64,000 nt of DNA from Amblyomma americanum (Eukaryota; Arthropoda; Arachnida; Ixodida; Ixodidae). The notes beneath the pieces are model-generated. The model made no database searches and was not told the origin of the DNA. It saw only the letters and a list, made by a program, of their open reading frames with translations. The DNA lies in the NCBI RefSeq assembly GCF_052857255.1, contig NC_135497.1, positions 119,736,744 to 119,800,743 on the forward strand. Direction: 5' to 3'. This document shows positions 24,701-39,934 of this stretch, one piece after another; position 1 is the first letter of the stretch, and the number at the start of each line of letters is the position of its first letter. A program made the translations under genes and the position numbers.

Positions 24701-26978
24701 CATTACACAACGCATACAGGTATATTCGCTCTTTACGTAACACAGAAGCGAATAGCAGTGTTCCTTTCTTTTTTTTTTACACGGGCATTCTTGTGCTACG
24801 CTCGCCGCCCTGCCAGAGTCTTCGCGCTTGTTTACTCGGAGGTTACGCAATCGCCAAACACAGGCGCGCGCGCGCGCGCAGAACACAACGCTGGTTGTCA
24901 ACACAGTAAGCGTCTTACGCAGCGTCGTCCGTTATTTTTCTTTTGTTTATTTTTTTTACCAGGGCCCGAGCGTGCTTAACGCAGGCGCTTAGCCTGAGCA
25001 GCAGGGAAGGCGAGCCTCGCACACGAAGCTGGCCGTTAAAGCACATCGTACGAAGAATCGTTTTCCCAGCAGAAGCATGCAGGAGGGCTGCAAGCAGATA
25101 ACGAAAGAAGATGGCGTTTGGACGACCTTACAACGAGAGTTACTTGGCCTGAAGCAGGACGTGGAAGGAGGGAGGCAGAGGGGAGAGATGCCCTACGGGA
25201 CACTTCTAAGGGAGCCGCGAAAGATGGTAAGTCGACACAAGAAACTCGCGCTCGGCTTCACTCGCAAGGCCCAGCGACAAGCGGCGCTGTGTATTTCAAC
25301 GCCGCGTCTTGGGCAAAGCGAGAGGGCAGAGGAAAAGCAAGAAGGCGGCGGCGAGGAGGGCGCCGCCCATCAACGGGCAGCAGTAAAAAAGCCGGAGGAG
25401 GAGGCCTGGCAAGCATCAAAGACACTCGACCGCCACCTCAGCGTCAAGCTGTCCCCCCCCCCCCCTCCCGCTTCTCAGCGGGACAGAAAACACAAGAGAA
25501 GTATAAAGCTTCTGTTTTGGAAATGACGCTGTGGCTTCATTCAAGCCAGCGCTCCTGCGGCGGCGGACCCAGCAGGAACCAGTTTGGAAATGCGGCAGTG
25601 AACGCAGAACAACAGCCGCGGGGCCGCCGACGGGCCGCTCCTTCGGCGCCCTCTTCCCGAGGCGCCGCACTCGACGCTCCGGGGAGAGCAATAAAGCGCT
25701 CGGCGCGCCGCTGCCGACTGGTGGCGATGGGCCGCGTTGGAGGGCCGAAGCAGTGCGGGTGCTTTCCGCAGCCTGCCACTCTCCCAAGTCCAGCTGCGCC
25801 TTTTTAATCGGGGAAAAGAAGGAACCGAAAGAAGCGCCTCCAGGCAGAGCGCTGGCCCCACGTGTGGGTGCCGTACACGCAGCGAGCAGCCCCCTTGAGC
25901 AATTCACGCGCTTTCTCCAATGACCTTGGCCACGACCTTCCACAGCAAACACCTAAGGCCAATGCCAAAAGCGCGTGGCACAACCAGCATGCCTTACGCC
26001 GATGCGGTCATTTAAGCAAGCCGATGGATAGCAGAAGCGTGAACATGAGGCTTCGGAGGCACATGCACCTTATCGACTGTCCTGTTTGAAGGCACTAAAG
26101 TATAAATAGATAGGCTGGAAGGCTACGTGGGATCGAAGCATCGTTCGGTCCTGAAGTGCCTGCTGCGCGCCGGTCTTGGAAAACAGAAGCCATGGCACTC
26201 TCAGGGGTGGCTCGGCGGCTACGAGGTAGCGGTTCAGTCGCGACCATAGATACCGGCTGTCTATGGAGGCAAGATAAAAAGGCGCTCGTCTACAACGATT
26301 TCGAGGTACAGGTGGTCGAAATCAGTTGCCAGCCTTTCACCACAATTTGCCTCATGCACAGAACATGTGGGGATTTGGCAAGTAAAATCTGATGGTGAGT
26401 TCAGTTTCAGCTACGTGGTAGGCAACTTTTGAGCGGAAACTTTTTTCTGTAAGAATAATTTAGTGCGATTTTGGCTAACCTCTGTTCTTCGCTCATTTTT
26501 TCTTTAGTGCCTTCCGTCTACAACCCCTTTATATATCTTTAAAAATGCGTCTGTTATTTCAACGAGATGTGTAACAAAGCGCGGCAATCAAACTGATAGC
26601 AAAGTTGCAACGACCAAAAATTTCACGCATATACTTTGCATAGAAACGACAACAAAGCTTGCACTTGAGACGCATAACCTTGAGGGAAGATCATTTCTAA
26701 ACACGGTTCCGCAACATCCTGTTCACTACCCCCTGAGAAACGCACAAAACGGTGCTAGAATTCATGAACAACGCTCGCCCTTTACCGGGGCTCATTGAAT
26801 ATCGCCTTCAGGAAAAAATCCCTCAAAGTTACCAGAAAAAAAAAAAAAAACAACGTTGTGCGCTACTTGAGTGCGCTACGGAGGCGCACGTTTATGTCGT
26901 GCATCAGGATAATCAGCCCAAACACTGCGTTAAGCGAATCTCTTGCTAACAAAAAGCGAAGTCAGGTGGCAGTGATGA

Positions 26979-26981
<3 letters not shown>
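18761..26981. other. Long intronic stretch with simple repeats and two GC-rich islands
   Basis: This includes a C-run near 18930-18946, an A/G homopolymer pair at 21869-21898, a GC-rich block at about 22990-23570, a GA run at 24091-24107, a GC dinucleotide run near 24866-24880 and a GC-rich block at about 25300-25870. TATAAAGG at 22799 is followed by an initiator-like TCAGT about 34 bp later, but no credible transcript follows. No supported genes were found. Confidence 0.35.
21869..21898. repeat. Poly-A followed by poly-G
   Basis: About 16 A run directly into about 14 G. Confidence 0.9.

Positions 26982-27072
<91 letters not shown>
26982..27072. repeat. (AT)n microsatellite
   Basis: An uninterrupted 91-bp AT array. 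It is self-complementary and able to extrude a cruciform. Confidence 0.97.
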
Positions 27073-27074
<2 letters not shown>

Positions 27075-28587
27075 CCCCAGCTCACCATCCACCAGCCTGA
27101 CAGCCTACAAAGTCGCTTCGGGACGAAGAAATCCACGATTACAAAAAATGCATCAATACATACAAACGCTCAGAAATGGACAAACCGCAGCAAGCATATT
27201 TCAGGGAGATATGCCATTAATAAATAGTTATTTCGCAATCGCAAGTACTTGACTGAAATTGCTTATTATCTACTGCCAACTTTGTATTTGTTAGTTGTTC
27301 GCAGCAATATATACAAACCCTTACGCGCGACAAAAGGAACATCTCCGTTATTTCTGACACTAGCAGCGCTTATCAATTTAACATTAAATCAAAGTGCGGC
27401 CGAGACGACGCAGCCGGGACTTTTGAATATGGAGGACCTTTTCCTTATCCTCCGTAAGCTTTTTTCGAGCATCTACAACTAGAGCAAATATACAACCAGC
27501 GCAATGTTCCCGCCTTTTACTCTCGACCAATTATGTTGTAACCTGGCCCTTGAGTACGGAAGCTTCTACCTAAAAGGTCGGAACCACAGCCAGCTCGCAA
27601 ATGCTGCCTCGCCGAAAGCTAAAGATAAAATAAGAGTGTCACGGTTCCAGTCGTAGTTAAATATCATCAGGAGATTAGATTACACCAGTGTTTAGTTAGC
27701 GACAGCCACGCTCGCATAAAAGAAGCACAGCGCTCTAGACAGATGCACACACTCGGCGTTATTTCCCTTGAGTGTCGCCACAAACATGACTGGGGCGGGT
27801 GCGACCTTTGGCTAAACGCTCAAACGAGGCTGACTGCAAACGCTTTCACGGCGGCTCCTCTTTTTCCTTCCTGGCTCTCAGCTTTGAGTCTCCGGGAGTG
27901 GGCAATTTATCAGCGACTTAAGGAAGACTCCGACGGCACAGCCATCTATCAGACGTGACACAGCGATCATGGTTAGGCTTACAGCGCTACGCAAAGAAAA
28001 AGAAAGGAATAAAAAGAAAGAGAACAACCAATGTGCAGCAAAAGTTCCAGAAACAACACAAGTTTACTCTCTTGTAGCTGTCTCCCCCCGCCCGCGGCAT
28101 CCAAAAAGCACAGACAAGAATGATTGCTGACTCGGGGATGTTCGAGAGAAGATGTAACGAATGATGTCTGTGCCGTCCTGCGGAGAACAGTCGGACTCGC
28201 AGGCCTGCCGTAGCGAGCGCTCTTTGCCGTCCCCAGCCAGAGAGAGGGCCCATTCGCAGTTAACTGGCTTCGCTGTCAGTGAATTACTCGCTGTGCCTTA
28301 AATGGTTCTTTACTTACCCTGCTCACTCGTAAACAGTCGCCGCGATCGCTGACGAAGCTCACAGCCTGGAATGTAACGCCAATAATGGCAGTCGAGCGCA
28401 AGAAATGCCAATATATCAAACAAAAGCACAGCTCAAAAGCTGTGCTCCAAAGAAGCAGGCAGTAGAGCTGCAACGTTATATTTCGCAGTTGGTTCAGCAG
28501 CGACACGCTTTTGCTTTTGACAAAGTTTTGAGGGTAGTGTATGATATGACCGGGCAGCGGGATCGCTGCGGTTGAGTAGTTTAGGTG
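27073..28587. other. Intron, nothing recognised
   Basis: No repeat or exon with paired splice sites was recognised. Confidence 0.35.
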
Positions 28588-28806
28588 GGTTATGGGGTTT
28601 TACGTCCCAAAACGACCCAGGATATGAGGGACGCCGTAGTGGCGGGCTCCGGATAATTTCGACCATCTGAGGTTCATTAACGTGCACTGACATCGCACGG
28701 TACGCTGTCCTCTAGCATTTCGCCCCCATCGAAATTCGACCGACGCGGCCGGGTTCGAACCCGCGTCTTTTGGGTCAGCAGCCGATTACCATAACCACTG
28801 AGCCCC
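28588..28806 (-). repeat. SINE family B copy
   Basis: The minus strand has a head with B box GGTTCGAACCC, the shared core and the GGGACGTAAAACCCCATAAC tail. The 5' end of the head is degraded (GGGGGCTCAGTGG). No clear target duplication. Confidence 0.88.
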
Positions 28807-32742
<3,936 letters not shown>

Positions 32743-33302
32743 GATCCATAACTACAGCGCAAACGACAGGACAGAGATGAAGAAGGGACGCCACACAGCG
32801 CTGACTCACAACTAAAGATTTATTGGATGCCAGCAGGTATAAATACCTCCCTGGCGGCCAGAAAGAATGCAGTCCACACTTACATGCGTGACTGACATAC
32901 TGGTGTGCCAGTCATGTGCCTCCAAGCAAATCACATGCGCGAGAATACAATATAATCAGTGAGCAAGCACTTGTCAATATTCGCAATCAAGGTATCGTCT
33001 TTCTTTTTCTGACAACGCGATAGATGAAGCACTGATGCATTCTTCCGGGAGCCTACCTATTAAGTGAGCTTCAATGATCTCCCTTGCTAACGAGTCACGG
33101 TTCTTTTCTAACACTGCACTTTCATGATAGTTTGGCGCGCAGACGTATGTCAGTCACGCATGTAAGTGTGGACTGCATTCTTTCTGGCCGCCAGGGAGGT
33201 ATTTATACCTGCTGGCATCCAATAAATCTTTAGTTGTGAGTCAGCGCTGTGTGGCGTCCCTTCTTCATCTCTGTCCTGTCGTTTGCGCTGTAGTTATGGA
33301 TC
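32743..33302. mobile_element. Foldback element: 158-bp perfect inverted repeats around a 244-bp middle
   Basis: The arms 32743-32900 and 33145-33302 are each 158 bp and are reverse complements with no mismatch that I could find. The outer ends read GATCCATAACTACAGCG. Read outward from the centre, each arm contains TATTTATA and then, about 20 bp on, AATAAA, which gives it the look of a compact LTR. A related AATAAA...AGTTG..AGT...CTGTGT block lies at 42587-42640. No target duplication is visible beside the arms. The middle (32901-33144) has no coding potential. A non-autonomous DNA element, an inverted-LTR arrangement or a palindromic assembly error all remain possible. Confidence 0.75.
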
Positions 33303-34380
33303 ATCGTAAACACCAACTCGCCCAACAAATGCTTTTGTCCGTCGGGAAGCTTTTGCGGTACAAAGAGAGATCGTCGCAATATTTTTTTTTCAAAACCAGC
33401 AACCATCACTTTAACAGCGTAGATCGAGTAACAGACAGAAAGGAGTGGGCACCAGTTGCGCCATTAACCTCACTTTTAATGGACCGCAATGAGGGTGAAA
33501 ATATAGCGTGAAAGGTAAGTAGCAAAACAAGGCTTACGTCCAAAGCTGTCATCAAAAGCCCCGAGAAAAGAAATAAAAAAAGAAAGAAAAGGGTGACAAC
33601 GGTAGAAAGCCAGGTTGCGCGATAAACGAGCATTTTGAATGCGGCGACCTCTCTTTTTTTTGTATATATCGTCATGAATACTGAGCACAAAGTGCCCGAC
33701 CACAACGGTTCGGTAAACTGCGGATTTTATACAAAGGAAGAGTTTGGCGGCATTTTTCCGAACCATGATGAATACGACCTAATGAGAAACGATCCGCATC
33801 ATTCTCGTCGCGTGATTAATGCGGCGGTTCCGTTAAGGCCCGTCGAAAGACACGCGCCGCCTGGAAGCACAATCGCTGCTAATTTGAAGAGAGCGGCGCA
33901 CTCGCGAGATGTGCAGCCAAACTCGTGGTTCCCATTGTTTCCTCGCGGCCTGTTTCGAGAAGCGCAGTTCGAGCTTGGTCGGAACAATTTCCTCCATCAC
34001 ACCCAACGCAAACGAGAGTGCACATGCCATGCACCCGGTGCAGCTTACAGCGCAGAGGGCTTTCCGGAGGCAGGCGTGCCCCTAGAAAAATCGCCCCAGC
34101 TTTTCGCGCGTTGAGGCGACATTTAGTTCCACGTACACAAATACGCGCATGGCCCGCTCCTTATTTTTTCGTCTCCGGACTTCAAAAATGTGGGATCACT
34201 TCACGCTGGAATGGCTTGCGGGAGGAATTATATAATTGTCGCGAGTTTTCGGTTCCCGCATTCTGCGACGCCGATGCAGTTTTCCCCCAAGCAAGTCCCC
34301 ATAATCACCCGTCCCTGTAACATCGGTCAATTTAAGCTTGTGAACAAATCAGTAAGGCTAAATTCAATTGGCAGAAATCA
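33303..34380. other. Intron, nothing recognised
   Basis: No repeat, exon or RNA gene was recognised. Confidence 0.35.
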
Positions 34381-35060
34381 GCCTTGGCGCCGATGGTCCC
34401 ACTGCGCCATAACTACCAGAGTGGAGCTGGTTTCCTCCGCGTGATGAAACGGCCTCGTTACGCTCAAACCTATTCGTTCGCCACCCTTCGTGTATTTCTC
34501 GGCGGAGTCGACTGCGAAGGCCATCAATGTCTCCGAGACAGCGTTGGAGACACCGCTCCAATTACGATGCCTCAGCAGCCGATAGCCATCGCATGCCCTC
34601 CCGCAGCGATGGCAATGCGCGGTGGAGAATCGGCGGTGGCGGCGATCTCTCATTGTGCGGCGGTGGGGACAAGGAAGGGAGACGGCGTGCGCGCCAGCGC
34701 CGCGGTGCCAATGAACTGCAGAGGACCGAGCCCTGCCGAACGTGGCGCCGACTGGCGATGGAAGCGCCGCAGCGCGCCTTAATAGGTCATTATCGCAGCG
34801 GAGACGCGGTACCTGCATTCCTTGGCCCCTTGAGAGCAGCGCGCATTCGCAACGAGCCTCCCTCCTTGACGGGTCGAAAGCCAGCGGCGGCACAGCGCAC
34901 GAATAATAAGACACTGGAGGAGTCGCTTGCAATTTCGCACGCTCAGCTAAACAACGGCCGGCGAGAGGCACAAATGCGCGCCGGCGATAAGGATGGCCGC
35001 TTGCTTTCGCATGCGCCACTCCTCCCCGAGAGCGCGTCGACGCGCTAATGCCGCCGCTAC
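34381..35060. other. GC-rich CpG-bearing island
   Basis: Dense in CG dinucleotides and open in several frames on both strands. The peptides are unlike any family I know, and paired splice sites are lacking. It could be an unmethylated regulatory island in the intron. Confidence 0.35.
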
Positions 35061-36899
35061 GAGTGAAACGCCGTCGGGATTACCATGCCGGCCCTTGGTT
35101 TCTGCATGTATGAATAAACACTCGGCCGCAGTAATGAGAGTGGCGCAGAGAAAACGCCGGTGCAAAACACTTTCGCATTGCCGGGGGGGTTCAAACTGAG
35201 CGCCGCGCGTTTAGAAGGATGACTGTGGAACGATTGCCAGGGCGTACCTGACCTCGCCTTCTTGTTGGGGATTAAAAGGACGGTCAAAGTTGTCAGCATA
35301 GGGAAGACACCTCGGTCGACTATTCACTCGGGTTGGGAATAATTTCTGCAAGAGGACCGGAGCGTCCGGCGCAGAAAACAGGGAAGACCTGGGGTTCATT
35401 ACTGTTGTTAGAAAGCTTGCAGGTAAGCTTGTAAAGACAGAACACGAGTGTCTGACACAGCAGAAATCTTCACACATTTAAAGAAGGCCTGTGATTCTTA
35501 AGACGTGTAATTTATGGCATGCAAACGAACTATCCTGCTGTCGTTCTTCGGGTGTGAAATACTGTACACGCAGGATCACACGCTGAAGATGCGTAACATT
35601 TACATAGTGTTACAGAAAGAATAAGCTTGACACAGAAAAAGAACTATGAGCGATGACTAAGATACTGTGCCGAAAGACAGAGAATCTCGCGTGAAATACC
35701 CAGCACAAGGGCGGTCAGTGTGACAGCGACCGCCACTGATTGAAGCGACGATAGAGAAGGAGCACAAGTAAAAAAGCATCAACTGCTGCAGCAGCGTCGC
35801 CCGAGGGGGTAGGGGGGGGGGGGGGGGTGGGGGGGGGGGGGGGGCGGGGGGGGGGCTAGGAGAGCAGAATGGGCTTTTAAGATTTCGATCGCTGACCCCA
35901 GCAACACCGAACACTCTGGGCCTATTGCTGGCGCCAAGAGTGGGCCACACTGTAATTGCTAAAAGCTCTCCTTAGAATAGCCCCGCACGAAGAGCGCCCG
36001 AGAGGCCCAACGGGCGTGCGCGCCACCCTCGGCAAAGACGCAGATACGTGCCCCGACGAAAACAAACGCGCAGGAAGGGCGCCCGCGTAGCCAGCAGAAA
36101 AGTAAGTCGACAGCAGAATGACGAGATCGAAACTAAATGGCTGCGGCGCCGAAAGAGGGCGCCCAGAGCGGGCTGGACTCGCACTCCAGATCTGGAACAG
36201 GGTTGTCAATATGTGTGCAGCCGGTGTGGCAGGCGAGTATTTTTGGCCAGCGCTGCAGAACCGTGTGCGACATGGTACGAATGTGGCTTCTGAGATTCTC
36301 GAACTGAAGTGGTGGAACACGGCAGTTCCGGATAGCAAGCGAGACACGCCCAATGTCATCGAGATACGAGCACCGAGTCATCTCGACCGTGCATCATGTG
36401 GCACAGCCATTTTGCCTGCATCGCTGGTGCGTGCCCAAACGACTTTGTAGAAGATACCTGCAAATAACAAGTCATCTCACTCAGCGCTCCCGACGAAGAT
36501 CCGAAGGAAATCACAGAATCTGAGATAGGTCTTCTCAAACGATGAAGCATACATTGAGTGGAGAGGAACAGCAGAAGTCCCCTCCCCACGCAGATTCCAG
36601 TTCCTCCGGGAAAGAAGAGCAAGGTATGTAAGACACTGAGCGGAAGCAGTTGCCAAGAGCAATGCAAATCTGTATACACCTGCATACAGCTTTTTATCAA
36701 GATCGACAAGAACAAAATCCCAAACTTTATACACTTTTTACTTGGTGCATTTGAACGCGTCGAGCCATGCAACATCGATGGGAACACGCTAACGGCACTA
36801 TCCGCAGCCACCGGATTGCTCGGCGAGTGTCGGGGCAGAGCGGCCCGTTCGACGGTGCTTCGTTATGAGAACGCCGTTCGCTGAGGGAACCCCGCACCG
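35061..36899. other. Intron with a G-rich tract
   Basis: 35812-35856 is a G-rich homopolymer. The rest shows no supportable feature. Confidence 0.4.
35812..35856. repeat. Interrupted poly-G tract
   Basis: About 45 bp with over 90% G, and strong G-quadruplex potential. It was probably hard to sequence. Confidence 0.9.
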
Positions 36900-37330
36900 A
36901 GCCTTAATGAAGGGCCGCGCGGCGCAATTGAGACTCCGGGGACGGATGCCGCAGCAGCAGAGGAGTCGCGTCCGAAGAGGTCGCGAAGGAAGCTCGGATT
37001 AATCTGGACGCTGCCGCCCAAGGTGGAAGCCGCGCCGTCAGCATCCTAGAAGCCGGCGTCCCATTAGCAGCAGCCGCCGCCGAGCGGAGCTTGCGCAACG
37101 CGGCGCCCTTCCAAGACACCTGTTGTCGTTAGCTGCGTCTGCTGCGCCGCGACCTGCTCCAGATTTCCCGCGCGCGGGGCCTCCATCTTGGCTGCTTACC
37201 GCCATTCAAGGCGTCGCAGGTATTCCAACGTGATTAATCTTGTATAACCGCGGGTCTTCCAAGCGACAACGCGGGGCCGCCGACTCGGCCGAGGCGCGAT
37301 CGCCGCTGCACAAGGGGCGGCGCGACCATT
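36900..37330. promoter_or_regulatory. GC-rich island with two GATTAATC sites (candidate enhancer)
   Basis: The sequence is GC-rich but contains GATTAATC at 36997-37004 and 37232-37239. This is the palindromic homeodomain (TAATCC-like) type of site. A CCATCTTGG word near 37170-37185 resembles a YY1/Pho site. It is inferred to be regulatory from composition and motifs only. Confidence 0.3.
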
Positions 37331-39385
37331 AAACATTGCAACTGGCGCTGCCTCGCCGGGCCACAATACGGACGCTCCTCTGCTGTCGTGGCCGGGCTGC
37401 TTGTGCAATTGCTGCTACCCCCTCCCACCCGATTCCCGCTCTCTTTCTCCTCTTTTGCCTCGCCGCCCGGGAGCCCCGTTTGACCGTAACCGAGCGGCGT
37501 GGCTCCGAAATGGCACGCGCTGCCGCTTGCATGGCCAGCCGAGGAACTGAGGCTTGGTCGGCCCAACACCGCGTCGAGCCAAACGTGCTTCCTCTGGCAC
37601 CCATCTGTTCTCGGATCGCCTCGGCGAGATCCCCCAGCTGGAGTACCTTAGCATCTTCTCTTGTTCCGTTTCGTTAAAAGCAAAACAGAAACGCTTACGA
37701 CTCGCTCTTTTATCTGCTTCCAGAGGCAAAAAGAAGAAAAGAAAAAGAAATGCGCTATAGTTGGTTAGTGTTCAGAGTCCCAGAATTTACAAACACCGTT
37801 TGGCCCTCTGAAGAGCACGCGTTATGTAAGCGCAGTAAACGGAGCGTTTTCAGAGCGAAAAACGCGGGAAGAAAGACCGCCCAGAGGGGGAAGAAAAAAC
37901 GAGGCAGAAAAGCAAAAAGAAGGCGAGAAAGAAACAGCTGCGCCGCCATTATGCCTCTCGCCCGCTCGGCCCAATGCGCCGCTCGCTCACGACCGTATCG
38001 CACGAAAATTTTCACTCTCAGTGCCGGATACAACACGACCACTTTTCTTCCGGGCGACTTATTCTCGGGGGGGCAACTCGTGATCACTTTCCCTACCGGT
38101 TCCAGCGTGGCCCTCGGCGCGGCACGGCACTCCTCCTGGGCGCCCCTCGCGACTCCCAGAGAGACGCCGCGGCCCCGCGCACAAACACACAAAAGCGGCC
38201 GCGCGCGCGAGTGTGTGGGCCGCCCGGGCCCGCATACCTGTGCCAGCCCAGATGCTTCGCTGATGATCTTAGGCAAGGCCCCCTCGCGCCGACCTGTTAT
38301 CTCCCCCCCCCCCCCCCTCTTTGCCCCCCGCCGCCAGCAACCCGTCCATCCTCTGCCGGCGGCCTGCCACTTGCCTCTTCCAAAGCTGCAACCACGGCCG
38401 CACATCACTTTCAGAAGCTCACGCTCTCTGGCGGGGAACTTCACCTCGTAGCTGGGACTGCGCAAAACGCCTCTATTCACTCTTCTGCAGCAGAAGCAGT
38501 GTTGGCCAGAAGCTACACTTTTTTACAATGGAAACAATAACCGTGACATTGTGCGTCGAAAACACTCAAAGAACGTCCTCTGCCACGCGAATACAGGCAA
38601 AAAAAAAATTACAAGAGAACGAACGTCGGAGCAGCGGTAGGAATGCCATTACATTCAAGTCTCTCTGGAACTATTAACTTATGAGCACAAGAAAAGAATA
38701 AAGGCCCCACAACGGCTCCAACGTAGGACCACCGCAAAATATGGTGGTCCCTTAGAGCACACCACCGTCAAATATACTACTTGAAGCTGCGTTCCTAAAC
38801 CTCAACGTACTCTGGTTGAGTGCCGAGACCAGAACACCACGAGGACCCCGTTGTGAACAGGTGTAAATAAATTTTGCATTGAATTCTTAGTGATGCGGAC
38901 CGGCTCTGCGGGAGGAAGAGAACATGGAAACAAGAAGCCGAAGGAACCTGATTGGCTGGCGCAGTCGACAGGATCGAACTTTGAGAACTAAGATTTTTGC
39001 CGGGCGCAAACAGGACAACCCGCCTTCCCTGCGAAATATCTGCGGCGAAAGCGTAGAGGCAAGCATGTTCGCTAGCTTCCACTCGCTGACGCAACGCGTT
39101 CGTAAGGGAATGAAATGCCGACGAGCAGCCTGCTGCATCCACACCACATACGCGCACTTCGGGCCGCGCGCGGCAACAAATCTGTCAAAGGCGGTTGGCC
39201 CGTCCCGCGGAGATGTTGCGTGTGCGCGCGCTCTTTCTCACTGCTGCCCCCTCTCCCTTCGCATCACGCACAAGGAGCGCGATTCCACTCCGCGAGACGT
39301 GGTCCTCCGTCGATAAACGATGCGGCGAGAGCGGAAAGGGAACGATTCAGTCCGTAATCACGCGCTCTGCGCGGAGAAGACAACT
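37331..39385. other. GC-rich intronic sequence, no gene supported
   Basis: 37331-37670 and 37950-38460 are CpG-rich. A C-run lies at about 38304-38318. 38500-39385 is ordinary. Several long open frames overlap on opposite strands, as expected from composition. Confidence 0.35.
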
Positions 39386-39443
39386 TTTTAAAGGCGCCTT
39401 GTAATAGGCATTCATTTTAAAGGCGCCTTGTAATAGGCATTCA
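39386..39443. repeat. Two-unit 29-bp tandem duplication
   Basis: 39386-39414 and 39415-39443 are identical. The unit contains AAGGCGCCTTGTAATAGGCA. Confidence 0.95.
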
Positions 39444-39690
39444 CCCGGAACAGCACACAGTTCTAGGACAACACCTCGGCTACTGCTACGGGCGCAGTTG
39501 GAGCGGGCCATCGACCGACTTTGCAGCCGCCGCCGTCTCCCCCGCGCCGCCGCCGCTGCTGCTGCTGCCAGGGCGTGCACGGGCCGAGCCAACACTGCCG
39601 CAGCTGCTGCCTGCTGCAGGCCAGTCATCGCAGCGCGCAGAGGAGGCCGGATGCTGCAGGCTGCGTTGCTTTACTTCCGTTTTTCCTTGG

Positions 39691-39920
39691 TTGGTTTTTG
39701 AGGGTTTAACGTCCCAAAGCGACTCAGGCTATGAGAGACGCCGTAGTGAAGGGCTCCGGAAATTTCGACCACCTGGGGTTCTCTAACGTGCACTGACATC
39801 GCACAGTACACGGGCCTCTAGAATTTCGCCTCCATCGAAATTCGACCGCCGCGCCGAGATCAAACCCGCGTCCTTCGGGCAGCAGCCGAGCGCCATAGCC
39901 ACTCAGCCACCGCGGCGGCC
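39691..39920 (-). repeat. Full-length SINE family B copy with target duplication
   Basis: The minus strand carries the CCGCCGCGGTGGCTGAGTGG head, a weakened B box (GGTTTGATC), core and tail. The flanks TCCGTTTTTCCTTGG (39676-39690) and TCCGTTTTCCTTGG (39921-39934) are a target duplication differing by one T. Confidence 0.92.
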
Positions 39921-39934
39921 TCCGTTTTCCTTGG

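Noticed and set aside
39386..39443. Direct repeats as a CRISPR array
   Set aside because: There are two adjacent 29-bp units without spacers, in a eukaryotic genome, so this is a simple tandem duplication.
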